Source of the DNA: Palsa-504 sp963739135
GTDB taxonomy: Bacteria > Actinomycetota > Actinomycetes > Streptosporangiales > Streptosporangiaceae
NCBI GenBank assembly: GCA_963739135.1
Contig: CAVTZG010000018.1
Location: 124,001 to 188,000 of the forward strand
Direction of reading: 5' to 3'
DNA: 64,000 bases
This document shows, piece by piece, positions 32,994 to 40,528 of the stretch (positions are counted from its first letter, which is position 1; each line of letters opens with the position of its first letter). Under the pieces are notes generated by a model that did no database searches, had not been told where the DNA came from, and worked only from the letters and a program-made list of their open reading frames with translations. Both the position numbers and the translations under genes were made by a program.

Positions 32994-33585
32994 GCCCATG
33001 GCATCGCCTGAGCCCATGGCATCGCCTGAGCCCATGGCATCGCCTGAGCCCACGGCATCGCAGCCGGGCTCGACCAGGACAGGCCCGGGCCGGCTGCTGA
33101 TCGCCATCTACGCGCTGTTTGCGCTTGCCGCCTCCGCACGGGCCGGGGTGCAGATCGCGACGAAGTTCGGCAACGCCCCGGTCGCCTACTTGTTGTCGGC
33201 CTTCGCCGCCGTGGTCTACATCCTCGCCACGGTCACCCTCACCGTCGGCAGTCCCACAGCACGCCGGATCGCCGTCCTGTCCTGCTCGGTCGAACTCGCC
33301 GGCGTGCTGGCGGTCGGCACCTGGAGCCTCGCCGACCCGGCCACCTTCCCCGACGCCACGGTGTGGTCTGGCTATGGCAGCGGCTACGGCTTCGTCCCGC
33401 TCGTCCTTCCCGTTTTCGGCCTGCTCTGGCTACGCCGCTGGACCGGGCGGCCTGCAACTCGGCGAACAATCGTGACGTCAGCGGAAGATGCAGGCGAAGC
33501 GGCAGATAGCGGCGCAGCCCACGGTGAGGGCGGCGTACCAGGTCAGGGCGCGGCAGCGGACGCTCAGAGCCGGCGACCTCGATAG
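32986..33585 (+). CDS. Integral membrane protein with Pro/Ser-rich repeated N-terminus
   Basis: A 199-aa frame. The first 25 residues are an imperfect repeat SPEPMA from an 18-base tandem repeat. Then about four membrane spans follow (LLIAIYALFALAASARAG, VAYLLSAFAAVVYILATVT, LSCSVELAGVLAVGTW, FVPLVLPVFGLLWLRRW). The C-terminal 45 residues look non-conserved and may be an extension. Partner of the preceding membrane protein by overlap. Confidence 0.7.
   Translation: MSEPMASPEPMASPEPMASPEPTASQPGSTRTGPGRLLIAIYALFALAASARAGVQIATKFGNAPVAYLLSAFAAVVYILATVTLTVGSPTARRIAVLSCSVELAGVLAVGTWSLADPATFPDATVWSGYGSGYGFVPLVLPVFGLLWLRRWTGRPATRRTIVTSAEDAGEAADSGAAHGEGGVPGQGAAADAQSRRPR
32991..33060 (+). repeat. 18-bp tandem repeat in the N-terminus of a membrane protein
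   Basis: TGAGCCCATGGCATCGCC repeats almost four times in frame, with one changed base in the last copy. It spans the stop of the upstream gene and encodes the (SPEPMA)n repeat. Each unit also carries an in-frame ATG, giving several possible starts. Confidence 0.95.
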
Positions 33586-33619
33586 GCCAGATCTGTGCGT
33601 TCACCTTCGTGCCGCGGAG

Positions 33620-34135
33620 CTAGGAGTGGCGGTCGCTGTCAAGTCTGATCCAGAAGCGGTCTTCGCCGCCTGCCCGACCGTCCGGTACGCCGCCGTTGGC
33701 CAGGATCACCCGGCGCGATGGCTCGTTATCGGCGGCACATGTCAGCAGTACCCGGTCCAGCCCCAGCTGGCGGCACTGCGCCAGCCCCGCCGCCAGCATC
33801 CGGGTCGCGTGGCCCTGCCGCCGCCAGGGCGCCACCACGTGGTACCCGATGTTGCCGCCAGTCTCGGCCAGCTCAGGCGTGAACTCGTGGCGGATGACGA
33901 GCGTTCCCAGGTAGTACTCGCCCGAGACGTACCAGAAGACTGTGGACGGCACTCCCCAGCGGACCTGCACCCCGCGCCGGACAGCAACGAACCCGGCGAA
34001 ATCCTCGCTGGCCGCCTCCAGCCACTGCGTCGGCGTGCCGCGCAGCAGGCAGTCGGCCTGCTCTCCCACGAGGTAGGACACCCTGACGTCCTGGGTTGGC
34101 CACACCAGCTGCGGTGGCTCGATGAGACGGATCAC
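33620..34135 (-). CDS. GNAT-family N-acetyltransferase
   Basis: A 171-aa acetyltransferase. The acetyl-CoA motif A region is IGYHVVAPWRRQGHATRML (the RRQGxAT loop), preceded by YYLGTLVIRHEF and followed by VLLTCAADNEPSRRVILANGG. Complete domain of normal length. Substrate could be an amino group on a protein, amino acid or drug. Its upstream region contains a GTCAC-N9-GTGAC dyad. Confidence 0.88.
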   Translation of the reverse strand: MIRLIEPPQLVWPTQDVRVSYLVGEQADCLLRGTPTQWLEAASEDFAGFVAVRRGVQVRWGVPSTVFWYVSGEYYLGTLVIRHEFTPELAETGGNIGYHVVAPWRRQGHATRMLAAGLAQCRQLGLDRVLLTCAADNEPSRRVILANGGVPDGRAGGEDRFWIRLDSDRHS

Positions 34136-34165
34136 TGCGTCAGTCTGTATGACTCCCGGATGGGT

Positions 34166-34184
34166 GTCACGCGAGAGGGGTGAC
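34166..34184. promoter_or_regulatory. Dyad GTCAC-N9-GTGAC upstream of the acetyltransferase
   Basis: Uses the same half-sites and spacing as the TCAC-N8-GGTGAT pair in sites A/B but lacks the ATTCG extension and the first GGTGA. It lies 31-49 bases upstream of the GNAT start. Weak member of the site family or coincidence. Confidence 0.35.
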
Positions 34185-34255
34185 CAGAGCTATCCGGGTT
34201 CATTCTGATTGGGACGATTCTGCACGGCGGACACACATACTCAACGGATTTCGGG

Positions 34256-34311
34256 TAGGGCAGCAGATGTAGGGCAGCAGATGTAGGGCAGCAGATGTAG
34301 GGCAGCAGATA
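34256..34311. repeat. Four tandem 14-bp repeats (TAGGGCAGCAGATG)
   Basis: Three exact copies and a fourth with one change lie head-to-tail between the divergent GNAT and KAS III-like genes, about 85 bases before the GTG of the latter. Each unit holds an ATG but no open frame follows. Confidence 0.95.
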
Positions 34312-34396
34312 CGGTGCCAGGGCCCGGCCCGGAACCGTGCCCGCCCCGCCAGCCCAGGCGCTCGGCGGATCAGGTGGTTCGCCCAGGAGGTGGTAT

Positions 34397-36358
34397 GTGA
34401 AGCCCTTCGTGATCAATAAGCACGGCCGGCTGGTATTCCCGGCCAACTTCCTCGGCGGACTGGATTTCTCGGTGCTGGAGTCTCTCGACCAGTTCACCGC
34501 GGTGATCGGGCGGGACTTCGAGGCCAAGGCGCCGACCGGCACCGACATCCTGGCCCGGGTCGAGGCCGGGACATATCCGGGGCGCTTCGAGCTACTGCGT
34601 GACCTGGGGCAGAACCTGTTCTGGGTCAACCGGTACGCGCTCACCATGTTCGACAAGCGGCCGACCCGGTGGCGTGACCTACCCAAGGGCCGCGACGACG
34701 TCTTCCTGCCGGTGCTGAGCCCGTGGGAGGATAGCGAGCGGAAGGTGGCCGCAGTCGAACGTGCCTTCCGGGAGCTGCCCGCGACGTGGGACGCCGACAC
34801 CGAGAACAGGGTGTTCGACTTGCTGTTCGGCGTGTTCAGCACCAAGCTGCACCACGCCACCGAACTTCCCGCGATCAAGCCGACCGTCGCGGAGTTCCTC
34901 AGCCAGCCCGGGGCGCTGACGTTCGTCATGCCGGACCATGACCCCGACTACCCGGTGTTCACGCTCGAGCAGATCCTCGACGCCCACGAGGACGTGCCGG
35001 AACTCGAGGCGCTGATGCGCTGGGCGATGGTGCTGCACAACCAGTACCCGTGGGATCGCGCGCGCACCGAGCTACGCGGTCCCGGCGAGATCGGCGGCGA
35101 CGACTTCGTGGTCGCGTTCCATCCGCGCAACCGCGACGTCCTGGCCTTCATCGAGCGGGTCCGGCATTCGGCGGGTGGCGAGCACCAGCCAGCGAGCCAG
35201 AACGGCCCGGCCGAGGCCGTGGCCCCGGTGGCGCCCTACCCGCCGGTCCGGGTGCGCGAGGCGTTCAGGATCCAGCCGAAGCTCGAGGCCCTCGCGGTCG
35301 TGCGCGGCGAGCACGTCTGCAGCAACGACGACGTGATCAGGAACGCGAGCTTTTCTTGGTCGCCGATGAGCGCTGCGGAGATCAGCGCGAAAACCGGGAT
35401 CAACCAGCGCCGCTACACCAGCCGGGAGCCTGAGCAGCTGGCTCTGCCCGCGGTCCGGGCGGCGCTGGCCAAGTCCGGCCGCGCTCCTGAGGAAATCGGC
35501 GCCGTGCTCGTCAGCACGTGCACGAGCAACCGGCTGATCCCGTCCATGGCATGCTGGATTTCCGGCGAGCTCGGCCTGCTGCAGACCCACGCCTCCGCCG
35601 ACCTGGTCGCCGCCTGCGCGGGGCTGCCGTACGGGATGGCCGAGGCCATCCGGCAGCTACAGGAGGTCGGCCGACCGGTGCTGCTGGTCTGCGTGGAGAA
35701 GTTCTCCGACAAGATCGGCAGCGTCCGTACCTCCCGGATGATCTTCGGGGACGGGGCCGCGGCCATGGTCATCGGGCCGGCCCCGGACGGCGACCCAGGC
35801 GACGTGGAGGTGGTGCAGACCTACGCCAGCGGGCCGCACACGGAGGTCAACTCGATCATCTGGCCGAACGCGGACTTCGATAATGACATCACCGTGTACG
35901 GTCCCGAAGTCAAGTCGCTGGTGCAGCGCTACCTGGTCCAGATGCTGGACGAGCTAGGCAAGCTTCCCGATCCCGACGATCCCGGGCGCACGCTGCTCGA
36001 GAGCATCGAGCTGATCGTGCCGCACCAGGCCAACAAGACGATGATCCTCAACCTGGCGGGCAAGGCCGGGCTGTCCGCCGACCAGCTGTACTTCAACGTG
36101 GACCGGATGGGGAACGTGTCGGCGGCGAGCATCCCGATTGCGCTCTTCGACGCCGTGCGCGACGGCGCGATAACGGGCCGGACGCGGATCTTCGCACCCG
36201 GCTTCGGGGCCGGCGCGGTCGGCGGCTACGCCGTGCTGCAGGTCGACCCGGCCATCGTGGCCGACGAGGTGGTGCTGGACGTCAACCTTCAGACCGCGAT
36301 GCCGCCGCCGGTAGTCGGCGGCAGCACCGACGATATGCACGCGGCCTTCGGCGGGTGA
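34397..36358 (+). CDS. KAS III-like synthase with an N-terminal extra domain
   Basis: A 653-aa protein starting GTG 34397 after AGGAGG. Residues 1 to about 285 form an extra domain (VKPFVINKHGRLVFPANFLG...) with no catalytic motif I recognise. The rest is a thiolase-fold beta-ketoacyl-ACP synthase III/HMG-CoA-synthase-like domain with the triad Cys407 (AACAGLPYG), His543 (VPHQANKT) and Asn573 (MGNVSAAS), and GDGAAAMVIG. It should condense an acyl-CoA with a carboxylated extender. The next gene, only 4 bases on, is the start of an acyl-CoA carboxylase, which would make such an extender. Unusual architecture. Confidence 0.85.
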   Translation: MKPFVINKHGRLVFPANFLGGLDFSVLESLDQFTAVIGRDFEAKAPTGTDILARVEAGTYPGRFELLRDLGQNLFWVNRYALTMFDKRPTRWRDLPKGRDDVFLPVLSPWEDSERKVAAVERAFRELPATWDADTENRVFDLLFGVFSTKLHHATELPAIKPTVAEFLSQPGALTFVMPDHDPDYPVFTLEQILDAHEDVPELEALMRWAMVLHNQYPWDRARTELRGPGEIGGDDFVVAFHPRNRDVLAFIERVRHSAGGEHQPASQNGPAEAVAPVAPYPPVRVREAFRIQPKLEALAVVRGEHVCSNDDVIRNASFSWSPMSAAEISAKTGINQRRYTSREPEQLALPAVRAALAKSGRAPEEIGAVLVSTCTSNRLIPSMACWISGELGLLQTHASADLVAACAGLPYGMAEAIRQLQEVGRPVLLVCVEKFSDKIGSVRTSRMIFGDGAAAMVIGPAPDGDPGDVEVVQTYASGPHTEVNSIIWPNADFDNDITVYGPEVKSLVQRYLVQMLDELGKLPDPDDPGRTLLESIELIVPHQANKTMILNLAGKAGLSADQLYFNVDRMGNVSAASIPIALFDAVRDGAITGRTRIFAPGFGAGAVGGYAVLQVDPAIVADEVVLDVNLQTAMPPPVVGGSTDDMHAAFGG

Positions 36359-36362
36359 ACCG

Positions 36363-36737
36363 ATGAGCAACGACAGCCAGGGTGTATTCAGCCGGGTCGC
36401 GGTCGTCAACCGGGGCGAGCCGGCCATGCGGCTGATCAACGCCGTCCGGGAGTGGAACGCCGAGGGGCGCCCGCCGCTGGGCGTCATCGCGATCTACACT
36501 GCCGCCGACCGGCGCGCGACGTTCGTCCGCGAGGCGGATGAGGCGGTGCTCATCGGCCCGGCGGACCCCGGCGAGGCCTTCGCCGCCAGCCCCTACCTGG
36601 ACTACGCCGAACTGGAGCGAGCGCTGCAGGAGTGCGGACACTCCAAGCCGGCTCGGGTGCGTAACACGACGGTCCGTTCGGAACCAAGAAAGATCTTTTT
36701 CCCGAACGGACCGTGCTTCCACGCGCCGGTACCATGA
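36363..36737 (+). pseudogene. Acyl-CoA carboxylase biotin-carboxylase domain, 5' fragment
   Basis: The first 95 or so codons match the N-terminus of biotin carboxylase (FSRVAVVNRGEPAMRLI, GVIAIYTAADRRATFVREAD, YLDYAELERALQECG). Similarity stops at about 36655, just before the 36669-36714 hairpin. The remaining codons run through the hairpin. In relatives this is a very large fused carboxylase of well over 1000 residues; everything after the first subdomain is gone. It starts 4 bases after the KAS III-like gene, so they were an operon. Confidence 0.75.
36669..36714. terminator. Hairpin, bidirectional terminator or dispersed palindrome
   Basis: Arms 36669-36681 (ACGGTCCGTTCGG) and 36702-36714 pair perfectly around a 20-base loop that itself contains the palindrome AAAGATCTTT. 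It lies between convergent transcription units, so it may end both. The arm is nearly the same as that of the hairpin at 10428-10475, pointing to a repeated palindromic element. Confidence 0.6.
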
Positions 36738-36753
36738 CCTGCCGTCCCGTGGA

Positions 36754-37049
36754 TCACGCACCGGCCGGCGAGGGCGATACGGCTCCGGTCCCAGCCCCGG
36801 TGGCGCGGATGTCCGGCTCGCCGGGCAAGCGGCGGAGCTCGATTAGTTCCAGTCCGAGCGCCTCGATCTGGGCCAGCACACCGTACAGCGCGGCCTGGTC
36901 GGCGACGGTGCCTCGCAGCAGCGTGTCCTGGGCATGTGTCTCGGCCTGCAGGGCAGGGAACGCGCGCAGCGTCGTGGCACCCAGGTGGCCGCGGACGCGG
37001 ATCTGGTAGCCCGCCGGCTGTGGCTCCGGTCGTGCTGCTCGCGGGTCAT
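36754..37049 (-). pseudogene. Second GHLGAT-type small protein, frameshifted
   Basis: The ATG at 37049 overlaps the MFS stop (ATGA). After about 13 codons a base is missing near 37008-37012. From there the neighbouring frame reads YQIRVRGHLGATTLRAFPAL, then DTLLRGTVADQAALYGVLAQ and LGLELIELRRLPGEP to a stop at 36754. It is clearly the paralogue of the 85-aa protein at 18973. The frame from the ATG alone gives an Arg/Ser-rich peptide, so without correction the protein is not made. The indel is in CGGCGGGC. Confidence 0.7.
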
Positions 37050-38368
37050 TGGCTTACCGCCGTGTCCGGCGCGAGGGCCGTTGCGATCCTGGCCAGGGAG
37101 AACAGGCCCAGGGCGGCGAGGAGCAGCGAGAACGCCAGGACGGCCGGGAAGGTCCCGGTGAACCCGGACAGCACCCCGACGCCGACCACGGGGATGATCA
37201 GCCCGGCGTAGCACGCCACGAAGAAGGCGGATATGGCATGACCACGCCGCTCGGGCGGCGCCAGGCGGTTGGCGGTGGCCAGGCTGCCCAGGAAGATGGC
37301 GCCTACGGCCACCCCGCCGACGACCGTCCCGGCCAGGAACAGGCCCATTGCGGCCTGGGCCAGGGCGGCGACGATCAGGGCCAGCGCGACCAGGAACAGG
37401 CCCAGGCCGGCCAGCACGACCCGGCGGCTGTTGAACCGGGACAGTGCAACCTGGGTGACGGTCCCCACCGCGAACATGCCGAACACGACGGCGCCCTGGA
37501 CGGCATGGCTGCCCTGGTGCAGCACGCCTCCGATGAAGCCTGGCACCAGGGAACTGAACAGCCCGAGGAGGGCGAAGGCGGCGAAGGCGGCAACGGCGGC
37601 GGCGATGAACTGGCCCCGGCCCTGCTCGGGGATGCCGAGCCCGGCGAAGCGCAGGGCGGGCCGCTGGCGCGGGCTGATCGTTTCGGGAACGAACCGCAAG
37701 GACAGGCCCGCGACGGCCAGGATCACCAGGTAGACCTCGAACACCAGGGTGGTGGGGTGGGGCGCGTACTGGGCGAACAGCCCCGCGATGAGGGGGCCGA
37801 GGCCGAGGCCGCCCATGTTGGCGGCCGTGGCCACCAGCGAGGCCCGGCGGCCGGCCGTTGCTGGGATCAGTTCGGTCAGCGTGGCCGTCGCCGTTCCGGT
37901 CATCAGCCCGGCCGATATCCCGGACAGGACCCGGCCGACGAGAAGCACTCCCTCGTCGGGGGCGAAGATAAACGCGACGGTGCTCAATGCGCTGAGGCCG
38001 AGGGCCACGGCCAGCACCGGCCTGCGCCCGGCCTGGTCCGAAGACCGGCCCGCCAGCAGCAAGGTGGCCAGGACTGCGGCGGCGTAGGCGGCGAAGATCA
38101 CCGTCACCATCGCCGCGGAGAAGTGCCATTGTGCCTGGTAGATGACATACAGCGGGGTGGGCAGGGTGGTCCCGAGCATGGCGGCGGCGAACACGAACGC
38201 CAGCAGCCAGAACCCGACCCGGCGGCGGGTGGCCCGCCGTCTGAGCTCGGCGTCCAGTGCCTGGTCGAATGAGGCATCCCAGTCTGGGTCGGATATCTGG
38301 CTGGGAGCATGCGGGATCGTCTTGGTCATCGACCGCTCCGGGCGGGGACCCGTGATGGTGGTACTCAT
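37046..38368 (-). CDS. MFS transporter
   Basis: A 440-aa 12-helix major-facilitator exporter. Features: first helix VGFWLLAFVFAAAMLG, loop 2-3 motif GRSSDQAGRRPVLA, VGRVLSGISAGLMTGTATA, and a central cytoplasmic loop before LGIPEQGRGQFIAAAV. It likely exports a small molecule by proton antiport. Start 38368 chosen; 38329 (MTKTIPH) is possible. Operator site D is 54-85 bases upstream, and the GHLGAT gene is coupled downstream. Substrate unknown. Confidence 0.87.
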   Translation of the reverse strand: MSTTITGPRPERSMTKTIPHAPSQISDPDWDASFDQALDAELRRRATRRRVGFWLLAFVFAAAMLGTTLPTPLYVIYQAQWHFSAAMVTVIFAAYAAAVLATLLLAGRSSDQAGRRPVLAVALGLSALSTVAFIFAPDEGVLLVGRVLSGISAGLMTGTATATLTELIPATAGRRASLVATAANMGGLGLGPLIAGLFAQYAPHPTTLVFEVYLVILAVAGLSLRFVPETISPRQRPALRFAGLGIPEQGRGQFIAAAVAAFAAFALLGLFSSLVPGFIGGVLHQGSHAVQGAVVFGMFAVGTVTQVALSRFNSRRVVLAGLGLFLVALALIVAALAQAAMGLFLAGTVVGGVAVGAIFLGSLATANRLAPPERRGHAISAFFVACYAGLIIPVVGVGVLSGFTGTFPAVLAFSLLLAALGLFSLARIATALAPDTAVSQ

Positions 38369-38421
38369 GTGGGCTCCAGTTCCTCGTATCTATCGGACGC
38401 AGCAAGCCTCGCGTCCGGCGG

Positions 38422-38453
38422 GGTGAGCAGGCGTCACACGGCCGGGTGATTCG
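38422..38453. promoter_or_regulatory. Operator-like site D
   Basis: GGTGA (38422-38426), 7-base spacer, TCACAC (38434-38439), 5 bases, GGTGATTCG (38445-38453). It lies upstream of the MFS-GHLGAT operon. Same three half-sites as A and B but with one base less before the last half-site; nearly the same build as site E. Confidence 0.65.
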
Positions 38454-38531
38454 GACGGGGAGAAGTGTCTGCGCCCGGCATGTCAGGTCCACCCGGACCC
38501 GGCGGCCGCCGTTGAAGCGGAAGCGGCCCAG

Positions 38532-39275
38532 CTACCAGCCTTGGTCAGCAAGGAAGTCGCCCCACTGGCGGTCAGCCCAGCCGGAGCCGCTGACGTCCAC
38601 GGCGATGGGCTTGCCGCGCTCATCGGTGTAAGTGACCGAGCCCGCGATCCGCAGGTGCGGCAGCGAATAGTAGAAGCCGCGGCCGCCGTCGGCGCTGTCC
38701 GGGACCAGGCCCGTCGCGCCAGGCTGGTATCCGGCCCATATCACCTGGGAACCGCCCTGAACCTTCAGGCTGAACGCCAGCGTCGGCGAGCTCACCGCCA
38801 GGTCCATCCGCTCGCCGTCAAAGGACCAGGCGCATTCGTGCTCGTGCTGCGCGTCCCGCAGGCACAGCGCCGAGGCCCGCTCATCCCAGACGTCGTGGTC
38901 ATTCATGATGAACACCGCGGGCACTCCCGCCTTGCGTATGCTCGCCTGGTAGCTGATCAGGGTGAGGTGGCAGGCATACAGGCCCTGTCCTGGCTTGATC
39001 TGCGCGATCACCGGGGGCGGCAGTTGCCCGAGATGGCGTAGGCCCGGATGAGTCACGCTCCAGGACAGGAAGTAGCGCGTGCCGGCCGGATCGCTGAGCA
39101 CGGCGGTGAGAGTCCACCACTCGGCCGATCGGTCGCCCTGCGGCCAATGCGGTTGCCATTCCTGCGCGGCGGAACGGTGGTTCGGCTTCTTCCCGTGATG
39201 GCTGAAGAACGGGAACGTCTGTGTCCCGGTCTCAGTTTTGCCGTTGGCGCGGATCTTCATGGTGGAGTCCTTCAT
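38532..39275 (-). CDS. Lipocalin-like/CrtC-AttH domain protein, probably C-truncated
   Basis: A 247-aa frame with WWTLTAVLSDPAGTRYFLSW, GLYACHLTLISYQ, HECAWSFDGERMDLAV and finally SGSGWADRQWGDFL. This is the first beta-barrel half of the AttH/carotenoid 1,2-hydratase-like lipocalin family; the last phrase is the conserved WxDRQWG at the domain junction. Relatives continue for another 100 or more residues, so the 3' half seems lost. Start 39275 or 39260 (AAGGA precedes the latter). Site E lies upstream, linking it to the MFS locus. Confidence 0.65.
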   Translation of the reverse strand: MKDSTMKIRANGKTETGTQTFPFFSHHGKKPNHRSAAQEWQPHWPQGDRSAEWWTLTAVLSDPAGTRYFLSWSVTHPGLRHLGQLPPPVIAQIKPGQGLYACHLTLISYQASIRKAGVPAVFIMNDHDVWDERASALCLRDAQHEHECAWSFDGERMDLAVSSPTLAFSLKVQGGSQVIWAGYQPGATGLVPDSADGGRGFYYSLPHLRIAGSVTYTDERGKPIAVDVSGSGWADRQWGDFLADQGW

Positions 39276-39594
39276 GGCGCCGGGGCCTCGTTGTTGCCGG
39301 TCCCGCGATCGGTTGCTGTCATGGCCAGCCTCACCAGCGGCGGGGTGAATCGTCGTCACACGCTGAGGTGATTCGCTGCGCCGCTGAGCTGAGCCACCTG
39401 CGTGCTGGATCTGGCCTCGTTCGACCATTCCGTCACGAGGGTGCGAGCCGCGCGGCCCGTCACGTTCCAGACCGGATGCCGATTTCTGGGGTTCACCGTG
39501 GCGGTGGCTTAGTGGCCTGGAGTGCTGACAGAAAGACGGTTACCCTGCCAATGCGGGCGCTTCGGCGTCGCGCCCGGACCAAGGGAGGCAGCGC
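39276..39594. promoter_or_regulatory. Divergent promoter region with site E
   Basis: Contains operator-like site E (39344-39375) for the minus-strand lipocalin-like gene and the leader of the plus-strand hydrolase, whose ribosome-binding site GGGAGG is just before 39595. No coding frame is supported. Confidence 0.5.
39344..39375. promoter_or_regulatory. Operator-like site E
   Basis: GGTGA (39344-39348), 7-base spacer, TCACAC (39356-39361), 5 bases, GGTGATTCG (39367-39375). About 70-100 bases upstream of the lipocalin-like gene, the same geometry as site D before the MFS gene. Confidence 0.65.
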
Positions 39595-40419
39595 ATGGGC
39601 ACGATCACGACGACCGATGGCACGGAGATCTTCTACAAGGACTGGGGCTCGGGCCAGCCGATTGTCTTCAGCCACGGCTGGCCGCTCTCGGCCGACGACT
39701 GGGACACCCAGATGATGTTCTTCCTGCTGCACGGCTACCGCGTTGTCGCTCATGACCGGCGCGGGCACGGACGCTCCACGCAGACCAACGACGGTCACGA
39801 CATGGACCACTACGCCGATGACCTGGCCGCGGTGACGGCCCATCTGGATCTGCACGACGCCGTCCATGTCGGGCACTCCACCGGCGGCGGCGAGGTCGTG
39901 CGTTACATTGCCCGGCACGGGGAGAGCCGGGTGGCCAGAGCGGTCCTGATCAGTTCGGTGCCGCCGCTCATGCTGCAGACCGACGCCAACCCCGGCGGCC
40001 TGCCCAAGAGCGTCTTCGACGGCTTCCAGGCCCAGGTGGCCACCAACCGGTCCGTGTTCTACCGCGACCTGCCGTCGGGCCCGTTCTACGGCTTCAACCG
40101 GCCCGGCGTGAAACCCGTGGAAGCGATCATCGACAACTGGTGGCGCCAGGGCATGATGGGCGGAGCGAAGGCGCACTACGACGGCATCGTGGCCTTCTCC
40201 CAGACCGATTTCACCGAGGACCTCAAGGGGATCACGGTGCCGGTCCTCGTGATGCACGGCGACGACGACCAGGTCGTTCCCTACGCCGACTCCGGGCCGC
40301 TGTCCGCCCGGCTCGTGCAGAACGGGACGCTGAAGACCTACCACGGATTCCCGCACGGCATGCCGACCACCGAGGCCGAGACGATCAACGCTGACCTGCT
40401 GGCCTTCCTGCAGTCCTGA
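39595..40419 (+). CDS. Alpha/beta hydrolase, paralogue of the 25962 gene
   Basis: A 274-aa haloperoxidase/arylesterase-family hydrolase, almost the same as the 25962-26786 product over its whole length. Nucleophile GHSTGGGEVV, Asp in MHGDDDQVVPY and His in HGFPHGMPTT are all conserved. Differences are scattered conservative changes, and flanking DNA is unrelated, so this is an older duplication or separate acquisition rather than a recent repeat. Good GGGAGG site before ATG. Confidence 0.88.
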   Translation: MGTITTTDGTEIFYKDWGSGQPIVFSHGWPLSADDWDTQMMFFLLHGYRVVAHDRRGHGRSTQTNDGHDMDHYADDLAAVTAHLDLHDAVHVGHSTGGGEVVRYIARHGESRVARAVLISSVPPLMLQTDANPGGLPKSVFDGFQAQVATNRSVFYRDLPSGPFYGFNRPGVKPVEAIIDNWWRQGMMGGAKAHYDGIVAFSQTDFTEDLKGITVPVLVMHGDDDQVVPYADSGPLSARLVQNGTLKTYHGFPHGMPTTEAETINADLLAFLQS

Positions 40420-40528
40420 GCGGCCCGGCGGGCTCTACAAAGCGGTCAGATCAGCGGCTTGCCGCATGGGAGAAGTCATCCGCTCATGCCGCTGGTGCTG
40501 TCATGGGTGGCCACGGGAGTGTGCTTGC

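Noticed and set aside
36669..36714. Attachment site or IS end at the carboxylase truncation
   Set aside because: No integrase, transposase or target duplication is visible; kept as hairpin/terminator only.
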